NCBI GenBank assembly: GCA_037013495.1
Contig: CM072811.1
Coordinates: 38,889,452-38,953,451 of the forward strand
Origin: Hippophae tibetana
Lineage: Eukaryota > Streptophyta > Magnoliopsida > Rosales > Elaeagnaceae
Direction of reading: 5' to 3'
Length of the DNA: 64,000 bases
Shown here: piece by piece, positions 1 to 10,199 of the stretch
How the letters are laid out: each line of letters opens with the position of its first letter
Position numbering within the stretch: the stretch's first letter is position 1
Notes under the pieces: model-generated
The model's input: only the letters and a program-made list of their open reading frames with translations
What the model was told of the DNA's origin: nothing
Databases searched by the model: none
Position numbers and translations under genes: made by a program

Positions 1-112
1 ATACGTTTGTATGTTTAATCGGTTGATAATTTTTAATTAAATATAATTCATAAAATTATCTATTCACCTCGTATGGATAATTAGATTAAAACTTAAATTT
101 TCAAATTGGTTA

Positions 113-340
113 TGTTAAGTTATATTTATTTCACTTGTACTACACTTCCACTATTTCACTTGTACTACACTTGTACTATTTCACTTGTACTACACTTACT
201 ATTTCACTTGTACTACACTTACTATTTCACTTGTACTACACTTGTTACAACTCTATAAATAGAGTTCTCTATGTACATTCTAAGACACACCAATACAACA
301 TTAAATCATTCTTTCTTCTTATCTTTCTATACCCTTCACA
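113..340 (+). repeat. Copia-1 5' LTR (228 bp)
   Basis: Starts TGTTAAGT and ends TTCACA immediately before the primer-binding site. The U3 part (130-246) is an array of five copies of a unit containing CACTTGTACTACACTT, spaced about 23-25 bp apart. Long reading frames through this array are an artefact of the repeat and not protein. Confidence 0.96.
254..261 (+). promoter_or_regulatory. LTR TATA box of Copia-1
   Basis: TATAAATA lies just downstream of the U3 repeat array and about 80 bp before the LTR end, inside a short palindromic context (CTCTATAAATAGAG). The same sequence recurs in the 3' LTR. The position fits the LTR promoter. Confidence 0.75.
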
Positions 341-353
341 TGGTATCAGAGCC
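341..353 (+). other. Copia-1 primer-binding site (initiator Met tRNA type)
   Basis: TGGTATCAGAGCC directly follows the 5' LTR. It matches the site complementary to initiator methionine tRNA used by most plant copia elements and fixes the LTR boundary. Confidence 0.93.
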
Positions 354-410
354 TCTCATATACCTCTAAAATTTCTATCAAAATTTCGCCTCTCTTCATC
401 ACAGTCAATC

Positions 411-522
411 CGACTCACCTCAACTCGGCTCACTCCAACCCGGCTCACCTCAACTCGGCTCACTCCAACCCGACTCATCTCAACTCGGCTCATTCCAACC
501 CGGCTCACCTCAACCCGGTTCC
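411..522 (+). repeat. 30-bp tandem repeat in Copia-1 leader
   Basis: Three full copies (411-440, 441-470, 471-500) and one partial copy (501-522) of a 30-bp unit built from two related 15-bp halves (CTCACCTCAACTCGG and CTCACTCCAACCCGG types). It lies between the primer-binding site and the gag ATG at 618, in the untranslated leader. Confidence 0.9.
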
Positions 523-617
523 AGGCTTGTTTTCAACTCCTCTTTTTATTTTTAAGGATATCTCCTTTATACTGTTTCTATAAATTTGCTTTACATTTCC
601 TCCATTATTTCGTTAAA

Positions 618-1660
618 ATGGACCGAAATGATGTCCCAAAACCAATCTCTACCACCCTTGATGATACTAACTACCTAGCCTGGGCACAAGCAATGAAAAG
701 TTTCTTGAAAGGACGCAAGCTATGGCGTTTCATAACTGGTGATATCTCTATACCCATCCAAGAAACCACTGAAAACAACTTCTTATTTGCTGACCGTCTT
801 GAAGACTGGGAGAGTAAACACCATCAAATTATTACCTGGTTCCGTAACACCACCTTACCCTCCATCCATGGTGAATTTGGGCGTTTTGACACTGCCAAAG
901 AAGTTTGGGAATTTCTTGAGGCTCGCTTCACTACAACAGATTTGGCCAACCAATATCAACTTCTAACAACTCTTCATACCAAACGCCAAAGGGCTGATCA
1001 AACCATTAACCAATTTCTCTCTGAAATGCATACTATTTGGGATCAACTCGCTCTCTCTGAACCAAGTTGGACGAACAAGATTGATGCTGAGATGTTTGCA
1101 ACTTACCGTAATCACCAGTGTCTTGTTATTTTTCTCATGGCTCTCCATGATCGATTTGAACCTGTTCGGGCTTCCTTACTCCATCGGAGTCCTTTTCCAT
1201 CCTTAGATACTGCTGTGACCGAGCTTCGCTCTGAAGAACTCGGATGGGGGTTTTCAAAGTTCATCATACAGATTCTGTTCTTGCCACCCCTTTTTATCGC
1301 CCTAAAGGAGGTTCAAAAGAGGACTTCAAACATCAAGGTTGCACCTACTATCACAACCCCAATCATGAGCTTCTTACATGTCCCATTCGGGTATGTATAT
1401 ATTGTCACAAGAAGGGTCCAGGATACTTTAACAGAGATTGCTTTCAGAATCCCTCTCAGCATTCCTCACGGAATCCCTCTCGGAATCCCTCTCAACATGC
1501 TTCAGGTAACAATAGTAACTCATCTATCACTGCTGCTGTTTCTGAGGATAATCATGACAAATTTACCTTCTCTACTCAAGAACTTGAAGGTCTTCTTAAA
1601 CATGTTCTCTCACATTCTAGTAATCCTCCTTCTACTGCCTTGTCTCTCACATCAGGTAAA
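618..1660 (+). pseudogene. Copia-1 gag (frameshifted)
   Basis: The ATG at 618 opens a typical plant copia gag beginning MDRNDVPKPISTTLDDTNYL, followed by a UBN2-type capsid region with WEFLEARF and TINQFLSEMHTIWDQL. The frame is lost near 1237-1239, where one base appears missing, and gag continues from about 1240 in another frame. Two CCHC-like zinc knuckles follow at about 1340-1440. The first is CTYYHNPNHELLTC, with the second Cys replaced by Tyr. The second, CIYCHKKGPGYFNRDC, has Pro where His is expected. Gag packages element RNA into virus-like particles in the cytoplasm. The frame open upstream of 618 runs through LTR and leader repeats and is not counted. Confidence 0.9.
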
Positions 1661-3091
1661 TCTTTATGGTATTTTGATTCTGCTTGTTGTAACCATATGA
1701 CTCATGATACTCACATCTTCTCTCCCACACAATCTTCCATCTCCAAACCTTTAATTCAAACTGCCAATGGTTCACATATGCATGTTAATGCTGTAGGAAA
1801 AGTTTCCACATCTTCTATATCACTTTCTGACACCTTTCATATTCCCAACCTTACTCTAAATCTTATCTCTGTTGGTCAATTATGTGAACTTGGTCTTACT
1901 ATTACTTTTTCCTCTTCTGGTTGTCATGTGCAGGATCCACAGACAGGACAGATCCTTGGGATAGGCCGTAAGGTTGGACGATTATTTGAACTTATCGACC
2001 TTCATCTACCCAAGTCTCCTCATACTTCCATTGCTGCTTCTACTACTCCTATCAACCTATGGCATGCTCGTCTAGGCCATACGTCTATAGGACGTCTTCG
2101 TCCCTTAGCATCTTCTGGTAAATTAGGATCTGTTTCTATTTCTGATAATGTAAATTGTTTGCCTTGTCAATTGGGAAAACAACCTGCTTTATGTTTTAAT
2201 AAAAGTGATTCTACTTCTGTCTCCCCTTTTGACTTAATTCATTCTGATGTTTGGGGTCCATCCCCACATCCTACTATGGGGGGATGTGTTTACTTTGTCA
2301 TTTTTATTGATGATTATTCAAGATTCACATAGATTTTTCTCATGAAACATAGATTTGAATTACCCAAAATTTACTATGATTTTGCCCACATGGTTAAAAC
2401 CCAATTTTCTCAAAATATCAAAGTACTTAGAGCTGATAATGCTATGGAATATAAAGAAACAAAGTTTTTAAATTTTCTTCGTCAAAATGGGACTCTTTCT
2501 CAATATTCTTGTCCTGGCACATCTCAACAAAATGGAAGAGCTGAGCGAAAACACAGACATATTCTTAATACTGTTCGCACTCTCCTAATTTCTAGTTCTT
2601 GTCCTGAACGCTTTTGGGGTGAAGCAGCTCTTACAACTGTTTATACCATCAATCGTGTTCCTATGCCTATTATTCACAATCAATCCCCTTATGAGCGTCT
2701 CTATAGTACTTCTCCATCTTATGAACTGCTCAAAGTGTTTGGTTGTGCCTGTTTTGTTCTTCTTTACCCTCATGAACGCAATAAATTAGAACCCTGTGCT
2801 CGTCTTTGTTGTTTCTTAGGGTATGGAATAGAACACAAAGGCTATCGTTGTTGGGACCCTATCTCTAAACGATTACGCATCTCTCGTCATGTCATCTTTT
2901 GGGAACATAAAATGTTTTCCTCTATTTCCTCATTTCATGTCTCATCTCCTAACTCACTCTCATTTTTTAATGACCCAACTATTGATTTATTTCCTCCTGA
3001 CATTGCTCCATTACCCTCACCATCGTCTACTACGGCTTCTCCTGATGTGTCTGCTCCTTCTGCTGATCCTACCATAACAACATCTTCTTAA
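1660..3091 (+). pseudogene. Copia-1 protease and integrase (stops)
   Basis: The aspartic protease motif is at 1665-1700: WYFDSACCNHMT, with the catalytic Asp at 1676 and DSA instead of the common DSG. A GAG-pre-integrase motif, LWHARLGHTS, follows at about 2057. The integrase core shows all three acidic residues: Asp in LIHSDVWGP (2246), Asp in RADNAMEY (2435) and Glu in GRAERKHR (2543). A TAG at 2330-2332 replaces the usual Trp after DDYSRFT, and a TAA at 3089-3091 interrupts the linker before RT, both in the same frame. Integrase would insert the cDNA; here it cannot be made in one piece. Confidence 0.92.
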
Positions 3092-3190
3092 GACCAACTA
3101 CCTGATTGTCCAGAGTCATCACTTCGTCGTTCTACTCGTGTAAGTAGTCTTCCTTTTCATCTTCGTGATTACCAATGTTTCTCTACTATT

Positions 3191-4749
3191 TTGTCTCATC
3201 ATGAACCCCAAAACTATAGAGAAGCTATTTCTAACCCTCATTGGCAGCAAGCTATGACAGATGAATTACAGGCATTAACAAAAGCACATACATGGGATCT
3301 TGTTGATCTTCCATCTAATAAATCTTTGATTGGTTGTAAGTGGATTTTCAAAATCAAAACTCATTCAGATGGGTCTGTGGAAAGATATAAAGCTCGTCTG
3401 GTTGCAAAGGGTTTTACACAGGAATATGGAATCGACTATGAAGAAACTTTTGCACCTGTAGCTCGCCTCACTTCTATTCGAAGTATCATTGCTGTTGCTG
3501 CTGCCCGAAATTGGAACATGTTTCAAATGGATGTCAAAAATGCTTTTCTCAATGGAGACATAACTGAGGAAGTTTATATGAAACCTCCTCCTGGATACAC
3601 TCATTCACCTCATCAAGTATGCAGACTTCGTCGTGCTCTCTATGGCCTCAAACAAGCTCATCGGGCTTGGTTTGCCAAATTCAGCTCTACACTTACTGAC
3701 TTTGGTTTCACTTCCAGTTCTTATGACTCCGGTCTCTTTATTCGGAAGACTCCCACTGGTGTAACACTTTTACTCCTTTATGTAGATGATATGATCATAA
3801 CAGGAAATGACTCTAATGGAATTATTGATCTCAAGCAGTTTCTGAGCCATCAATTTGAAATGAAAGACCTTGGTCGTCTCCACTACTTCTTGGGCCTAGA
3901 AATCTCATCTGATTCTCAAGGATATTATCTCTCTCAAGCAAAGTACTCATCTGATATTCTTAATCGGGCTGGCCTTACTGATTGTAAAACTGCATCAACA
4001 CCTCTAGAAACCAATGTCAAACTTACTCCATTAGATGGTACTATTCTCTCAGATGCCACATTATACAGACAACTAGTAGGCAGTCTTGTTTATCTCACAG
4101 TCACTCGTCCTGACATTGCCTATGCTGTTCATCTGGTTAGTCAATTCATGTCTGCTCCACGGTCTACCCATTATGCTGCGGTTCTTCGCATTCTCCGCTA
4201 TATCAAAGGCACCATGTTTCACGGTCTCCACTTCTCCAACAAGTCTAATCTTCTTCTTTCCGCCTACTCTGATGCTGATTGGGCAGGTGACCCAACTGAT
4301 CGTCGCTCTACTACTGGGTATTGTTTCTTTCTTGGAAACTCTCTCATATCTTGGAAACTCTCTCATATCTTGGCGAAGCAAGAAACAATCTCTCACTTCT
4401 CGATCCAGCACTGAAGCTGAATATCGTGCTCTTGCTGACACCACTCAAGAACTTCTTTGGCTCCGTTGGTTACTTGCTGATATGGGTGTTCTCCAATCAA
4501 CTGCAACTATCTTATATTGTGACAATCAGAGTGCTATTCAGATTGCTCACAATAATGTATTTCATGAACGAACAAAACATATCGAGATTGATTGTCATTT
4601 TGTTCGTCAACATGTTCTTCAAGATACTGTTTGTCTCAAATCAATATCCTCCACAGATCACAGCTGACATCTTCACCAAATCTCATCTACCAGACATATT
4701 TCAAGAATTAGTTTCCAAACTCAAGTTGATTGTTTCTCTTCCTCCTTGA
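3191..4749 (+). pseudogene. Copia-1 reverse transcriptase and RNase H (frameshifted)
   Basis: The RT begins in the same frame as integrase. It carries WKTH-type landmarks such as CKWIFKIK, RLVAKGFTQ, QMDVKNAFLNG and the catalytic YVDD at 3779-3790. The usual LKQAPRAW is LKQAHRAW here. RNase H starts with YSDADWAGDPTDRRSTTGY near 4266. A 19-bp tandem duplication at 4332-4369 then shifts the frame. The rest (SSTEAEYRALADTTQ, YCDNQSAIQIAHNN, ERTKHIEIDCHFVR) lies in another frame. A third shift near 4655 precedes the ADIFTKSHL tail, which ends at the TGA at 4747-4749. Confidence 0.93.
4332..4369 (+). repeat. 19-bp tandem duplication inside RNase H
   Basis: TTGGAAACTCTCTCATATC occurs twice in direct succession (4332-4350, 4351-4369). 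It encodes a repeated LGNSLISW segment and, being 19 bp long, shifts the frame by one. Confidence 0.97.
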
Positions 4750-4762
4750 GTTTGAGGGGGGA
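4750..4762 (+). other. Copia-1 polypurine tract
   Basis: A purine run (GTTTGAGGGGGGA) immediately precedes the 3' LTR and marks the plus-strand primer. Confidence 0.88.
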
Positions 4763-5012
4763 TGTTAAGTTATATTTATTTCACTTGTACTACACTTCCA
4801 CTATTTCACTTGTACTACACTTGTACTATTTCACTTGTACTACACTTACTATTTCACTTGTACTACACTTACTATTTCACTTGTACTACACTTGTACCAC
4901 ACTTGTACTACACTTGTTACAACTCTATAAATAGAGTTCTCTATGTACATTCTAAGACACACCAATACAACATTAAATCATTCTTTCTTCTTATTTCTCT
5001 ATACTCTTCACA
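4763..5012 (+). repeat. Copia-1 3' LTR (250 bp)
   Basis: Matches the 5' LTR except for three substitutions in its last 20 bp and a 22-bp longer repeat array (4780-4918), which explains the whole length difference. Followed at once by the GGTTA target duplication. Confidence 0.96.
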
Positions 5013-5017
5013 GGTTA

Positions 5018-6624
5018 AAAGATTGTTACCATGTGGTCATTTTGACGTTAAGTTTACGATATGAAATTACCTTCTTTGAAATGAAATGAATCCGAAGCCA
5101 AACATAAGAGTTAACATTTTTATCTAGAAGTCTTGTTTATTCAAATGAAATCTGAACGTGAATTCTAATCTGTTACTGGAGTATGCGCATGAGCTTGTAA
5201 TTTCAGTTGCATTAATGACTTAATTAAGAAGATAAAAGGAAGAAGTATGGTAGGAAAGATAATGAGAAATGAACAACTTATATCCATATACTAAAATATT
5301 GTTTTGATATTTATTCCAAATTAAAGAAATTGTAGCAAAAGCTAGACTTAATATTCACTTATGGAAGGTGCCAAGACAAGGATCTCGATTAGTCTACTGT
5401 TACTCAAACGAAAGCTGCACTGGATTTGCACTTTTATGTCAAATGGGTACATTATGTACTTCTCGCATCATTAATCACAGCTCGCATCATGTTTAAGCGC
5501 AAGTTGTGCAACTAACGAGGAAGGTTAGAATAATATATATAGCAAACTAGGTAAATATCCAATAATTTTTACCAAATAAATATCTTAATCCCATAGCTGT
5601 TAGGTTAAGTATAAAATTAAATAAATACTCTAGGTCTATAATTTATAAATTACTTATTATCAGTCATATTATTATGAAAAATATATATTTTAATCTTATA
5701 ATTTATTAAAATAAAATTTTAATCTATTAAAACTATTAAAAATAAATATTTATAATGCCAAACTTTTATATATCACAAAATCATAAGTATTCAACTTAAA
5801 ATTATGAAACTAAAGGTCTTATTTACACAATAAAAAAATTATTGTGGTTTTTTTCAAAAATTATAGAATCTTTAATACCGATGAAATAATTATAAGAATA
5901 AATCGTTTAAATTAAATAATTAAGTAACTTTTGATGGATAGGTCAAAATAATAAAGACTAAACTTCGCTGCTCTTACATAGGTAGATAGGTCAGAGAAAT
6001 ATAAGAGTAGCTCTTGGATAGATAGGTAAGAGAAATATAGGAGTATGAGTTGCATTTTTTTGGTGTGATGAACTTGGATCAAGAGAGCAATCCTCAATTG
6101 GGACTGTAAGTGTCCGTTTGTATTGTTTGGGGCTGTGTATTGTTTATTCTTGCTTATTCTATTGTACTTGTTGCAGACTAATGAGAATTCTCTTCTCAAA
6201 AAATAAAGGAAAGCTTACAGTGTAATTTCGAGATATGCAAAAAATTACTTTGGAATTGTCTAATTTCACAATGGGGTTTTACAAAAATGATTACACACTC
6301 ATATAACTACATTATAAAGATGCATAAAGTGATTTATACTGGTGTGACCACTTTTGGAAAACCACTTTGCGAAATATGCTTAACCAAAACTATATTATGA
6401 ATTTTGTTAGACAATTAAGTCAAATGAAGAACTTTCATTATAAATTTGTTGAAATTTTCATTAGTTTAGAAAAACTATAATATTGTATTGAGATTCTGTT
6501 CAATGAATCTAATTAGCATGGGTTTGCTAAGGGATCAACCTCCACAAATTTGTAGGAATGAAGGCTCAAGGGACCCAAAATGATGTTATTTTCCTACTTC
6601 TAAAGGCACTCTGTGGTCAAATTG
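5018..6624. other. AT-rich intergenic stretch
   Basis: No reading frame with recognisable protein similarity. It is the pre-insertion flank of Copia-1 followed by sequence downstream of the ATPase pseudogene. I see no clear repeat structure. Confidence 0.6.
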
Positions 6625-7014
6625 CTAGACACACTCAGTTTTGTGCTTTGAAAACTTGCTTGCTTTGGGTATCCGCAACCCACTTGTATGCCTTCCGATG
6701 AATTTGAGAACCTCATTGATTGGTATCACAGGAATAGCAACAACTAACACCAAAAACCATTCGTTTAGGCTAATGGGGACAATGTTGAATACTTGAGCAA
6801 GGAATGGCATGTAAAGGATCAAAAAGTGCATGCCAAAGGAAATAAACATGGCCAGAAGGAGCCATGGGTTAACCCATGGAGGCATTGACAATAGACTTCC
6901 ATCCTCAAAGAGGGCATTAAGAGAGTTGAACATCTCTATAGCAACCAAGACGGATAGGGAGAGTGTTGAAGCTTTGATTTTACCGGATTGGAAGTATTCA
7001 TAGTGATTGAGATC
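6625..7014 (-). pseudogene. ECA1-like: ECA-like pseudogene last exon, second half (C-terminal TM region)
   Basis: Reads [20 protein letters not shown], then [28 protein letters not shown] and [13 protein letters not shown], ending at a TAG at 6625-6627. This half is open throughout, so it decayed little. The codon phase joins correctly to the half at 12272-12472 if Copia-2 and one target duplication copy are removed. Confidence 0.95.
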
Positions 7015-7532
7015 TGTTGGTCCATCTCATGTGGGCCAGTAACAAGAAAAATAAAAAAATAAAACATTCAAGAATGAAGGCCCTTGCAGTGAGAAGGAAG
7101 AAGAAAAAATTTGAGATATTTGTCTCTGTATAACTTGGCTGAATGGATGGAGCTTTGGCTATATAAATAGAGTCTTTGCCTCAATCTTAATATACACATC
7201 AAGTTGAGAGAAAGAAAATTACAGAGAGCAGAGAATAAAGAGAGTTTTATGAGAGGAAAAATTGAGAGCTAATTTGTGAAGTTTTACCCACAAATTGAAG
7301 ATACATGTTTATTATATTTTGTGATAGATCCTCCTAAAGGTGAAGTTTATAATCCCATTTTATTATAATAGAAGTTTTATGTGACCTACGGGTCCCGTGG
7401 TTGTTACTTTTATTTTTAGAAGATTTTCTACTCTAAAAATCTTTGCTGTTATTTTTGTTCTATTTTAGTTTGGGAAATTATCCTAAGTTTATGGAATTTA
7501 TTTCTTTACAACCATCAATTTTTTTTCCAACA
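7015..7532 (+). repeat. Copia-2 5' LTR (518 bp)
   Basis: TGTTGG...CCAACA termini. A TATAAATA promoter motif lies at 7162-7169. Followed by a primer-binding site, TAGTATCAGAGT, at 7536-7547, one base off the usual TGGTATCAGAG. Confidence 0.92.
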
Positions 7533-7717
7533 AAGTAGTATCAGAGTCTTAGTTATTTTCAATGATAGTACTATTCATATATATGGTAATATTCTATCAA
7601 CAGGTACTATTCACATAGTACTATTTATCGATACTATTCACAGAGTACTATTTGGAAGGTACTATTTATCGTCGAAAAAGTACCAAGTTCGGCAAAACCT
7701 GTTAACTAACGATTCAA

Positions 7718-8647
7718 ATGGAAGGGAGCACAAATAATATGATACAATTGACCACATTTAATTATACAATTTGGAAGCCGAAGATAGAGGATTTTGTATA
7801 CATTAAAGATCTATGGAAGCCAATTATAATGCCGAAGGAGAAAGTAATGTCTACAACTTCGATGGATGAGAAAATTGACGACAAGATACCAAAAATAACC
7901 AGCACAGACGTTGATTGGGTCGTGCTGAACTGAAAGTGCGCTGCTTAAATCAAACATGGATCGACAAGAGCATTTTTCAAAATTTTGCTAATAAACACGA
8001 TGCTTACATTCTTTGGCAAAAGTTAGAGAATATGTATGCGAGGACAACCCCATAGAATAAAGCTAATATGATGCAACGATTAGTCAATTTGAAGTATAAA
8101 AACTGAAGCAACGTATCATAACAGAACATATGAGTGAGTTCCAAGGCATTGCAAATCAACTCAACTCTATGAAGATGACGAGCTACAAGCATTGTTGGTG
8201 TTGAGTTCTCTACCAAAAATTTGGGATACTTTAGTTGTGTCAGTTAGCAACTTAGCTCCTGACGACAAGCTTACCATGGATATGGTAAAAAAAATGCTAA
8301 ACGAAGAGTCTCGACGAAAAAATGAAGGATATACTCCTGACACTAAAGCACTTGTCATGGAGAAACAAGGGAAGCAAGAATGGCAGGGAAGAAGTAAAAG
8401 TAGAAATCTCTGTAACCAAAGTCAGCAAAGAGAACAGTCAAAGTCTAGATCAAGGAATGACAGGAAGTGTCATCACTACGACAAGCCCGGACACTTCATT
8501 CGAGAATGTAGAAATTTAAAGGCAGAAGATCCAAAAATCAAGAAGCAGAATCCCAAACAAATGACATTACAACTATCACTGAATAAGTTGTCATTGTTCG
8601 AGATGCTGATTATGTCAATCTTGCATGTCAAGACACTACTTGAGTAG
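7718..8647 (+). pseudogene. Copia-2 gag (interrupted)
   Basis: Begins MEGSTNNMIQLTTFNYTIWK at 7718, the DUF4219-like start of Tnt1-type gag. A TGA at 7931 and further breaks interrupt it. It resumes by 8192 with LVLSSLPKIWDTLVVSVSNL. A zinc knuckle CHHYDKPGHFIREC at about 8468 has Tyr in place of the second Cys. It ends with a TAG at 8645-8647. Confidence 0.88.
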
Positions 8648-9671
8648 TTGACTCAGGCACCTTCTATCATGTCACCTCATGATGGAAATTCTTCTCAACC
8701 TACACTCAAGGTGATTTTGTACGTGTAAGGATGGGAAATGATGATGCATCAAAAATTGTCGACATTGATAACATTTATCTAGAGACTAATCTTGGATGCA
8801 TATTACTTCTGAAAGATGTGAGGCATATTCTTGATATAGGCCTCAATTTGATCTCTACCGGTATGCTTCATGATGATGGATATAATAATTATTTTGGTGA
8901 AGGAAAGTGAAAGCTCACCAAAGGCAATTTGGTAGTAGCAAAAGGCAAGAAAGATACATCACTCTATCTCACATATGCCAGAATGTGTAAAGGAGAAGTA
9001 AATACCACTAGGAAAGAAGTTCCTACCAAGCTATGGTATAAGCGACTTGGCCACGTGAGTAAAAAAGGTCTCACATTCTTTCCAAGAAAGAGCTCTTGCT
9101 AGGAATGAAAGGTACACCATTGCGAACTTGTGTTGACTGTATTATGGGAAAACAACATAGAATTGCATTTCGTAGTCTCGCACCATCTAGGAAGGCAAAT
9201 ATTCTAGATTTAATACACACGTATGTCTCTACAATGAGTTGTAAGGCACTAGGAGGTGCTCATTATTTTGTGACTTTTATTGATGATCATTCTAGAAAAG
9301 TGTGGACTTTTGCTTTGAAAACTAAAGATCAAGTGCATGAAGTTTTCAAGCAGTTTCATGTAAAAGTGGAGAGAGAAACTGGCACACGTTTGAAGTGTGT
9401 ACGTGTAGACAATGGTGGTAAGTATCGTGGACCATTCGAGGAGTACTGTAGAAGTTTTGGCATCAGATTGGAAAAATTAGTACCAAAGACACCTCAACAC
9501 AATGGTGTTGCGGAAAGGATGAACATAACCATCTGTGAAAGAATTAAATGTATGCTCTCAAATGCAAAACTGCCAAACTCCTATTGGGGGGAGGCAATGA
9601 GGACAGTAGTCGACTTAATCAACCTTTCTCCATCAATTCCACTGAACTACGACGTACCAGAAAGAGTTTAG
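8648..9671 (+). pseudogene. Copia-2 protease and integrase (mutated)
   Basis: The protease motif VVDSGTFYHVTS is followed at once by a TGA. Integrase is open from 9096 to 9671 and includes CVDCIMGKQHRIAF, FVTFIDDHSRKVW, RVDNGGKYRG and HNGVAERMN. The first catalytic Asp, expected in an LIHTDV context, is Tyr here (LIHTYV; codon TAT at 9222), so the DDE triad is broken even where the frame is open. Confidence 0.9.
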
Positions 9672-10199
9672 ACGAGGAAAGACGTTTCCTACAAACACTT
9701 GAAAGTATTTGGTTGTAGAGCATTTGTTCACATCACAAAAGATGAGCGGTCCAAGTTGGATGGAAAAACGAAGCAGTGTATCTTTATGGGATATGCCTAT
9801 GAAGAATTCGGCTACAGAGACATAGTGTTTGAAGCAAAAGGATCCTATTAGCAAAAGGATTGTTAGAAGCAGAGACATAGTGTTTCTTGAAGATCAAACA
9901 ATCAAGGATTTTGAGAAATCCGAGAAATCACATTTAGATGAAATTCCAATTAATCTAGAACCAATCCCTCCACCAATAAATCCTAATGATGAGGGAGTTA
10001 CATAAGATACTGATGATGTTAATCCACCAGTTGGTAGTTCAGAACTAGAACAAGTTTCAGAACAAGTCCAACTAGAAGTATAAACAAGGAGATCCACCTG
10101 AGTACGAAAACCAAGTCGTAGATATTCTCCTAACGAGTATGTGATGCTCACTAAAGGGGGATAACCAGAGAGTTATGAAGAAGCTATCACTGATCATCA

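Larger units (their letters stand above)
113..5012 (+). mobile_element. Copia-1: near-complete Ty1/copia LTR retrotransposon
   Basis: Both LTRs (113-340 and 4763-5012), a primer-binding site, gag, protease, integrase, reverse transcriptase, RNase H and a polypurine tract occur in the copia order (integrase before RT). The element is bounded by a perfect 5-bp target duplication, GGTTA, at 108-112 and 5013-5017. The LTRs differ by only three substitutions near their 3' ends plus one 22-bp repeat unit, so the insertion is recent. The coding region is nevertheless broken: a frameshift near 1238, a Trp-to-stop at 2330, a stop at 3089, a 19-bp duplication at 4332-4369 and a frameshift near 4655. 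It therefore cannot make a full polyprotein itself. Confidence 0.97.

Noticed and set aside
135-617. Long open frame upstream of the Copia-1 gag ATG
   Set aside because: It translates the LTR repeat array and the 30-bp leader repeat into low-complexity peptide and crosses the primer-binding site. Gag starts at 618.
4746-5064. Two open frames across the 3' LTR of Copia-1
   Set aside because: Same repeat artefact as in the 5' LTR.
5912-6199. 95-codon frame on the minus strand
   Set aside because: AT-rich, repetitive peptide (LLYFS/LSYF repeats), no recognisable domain.
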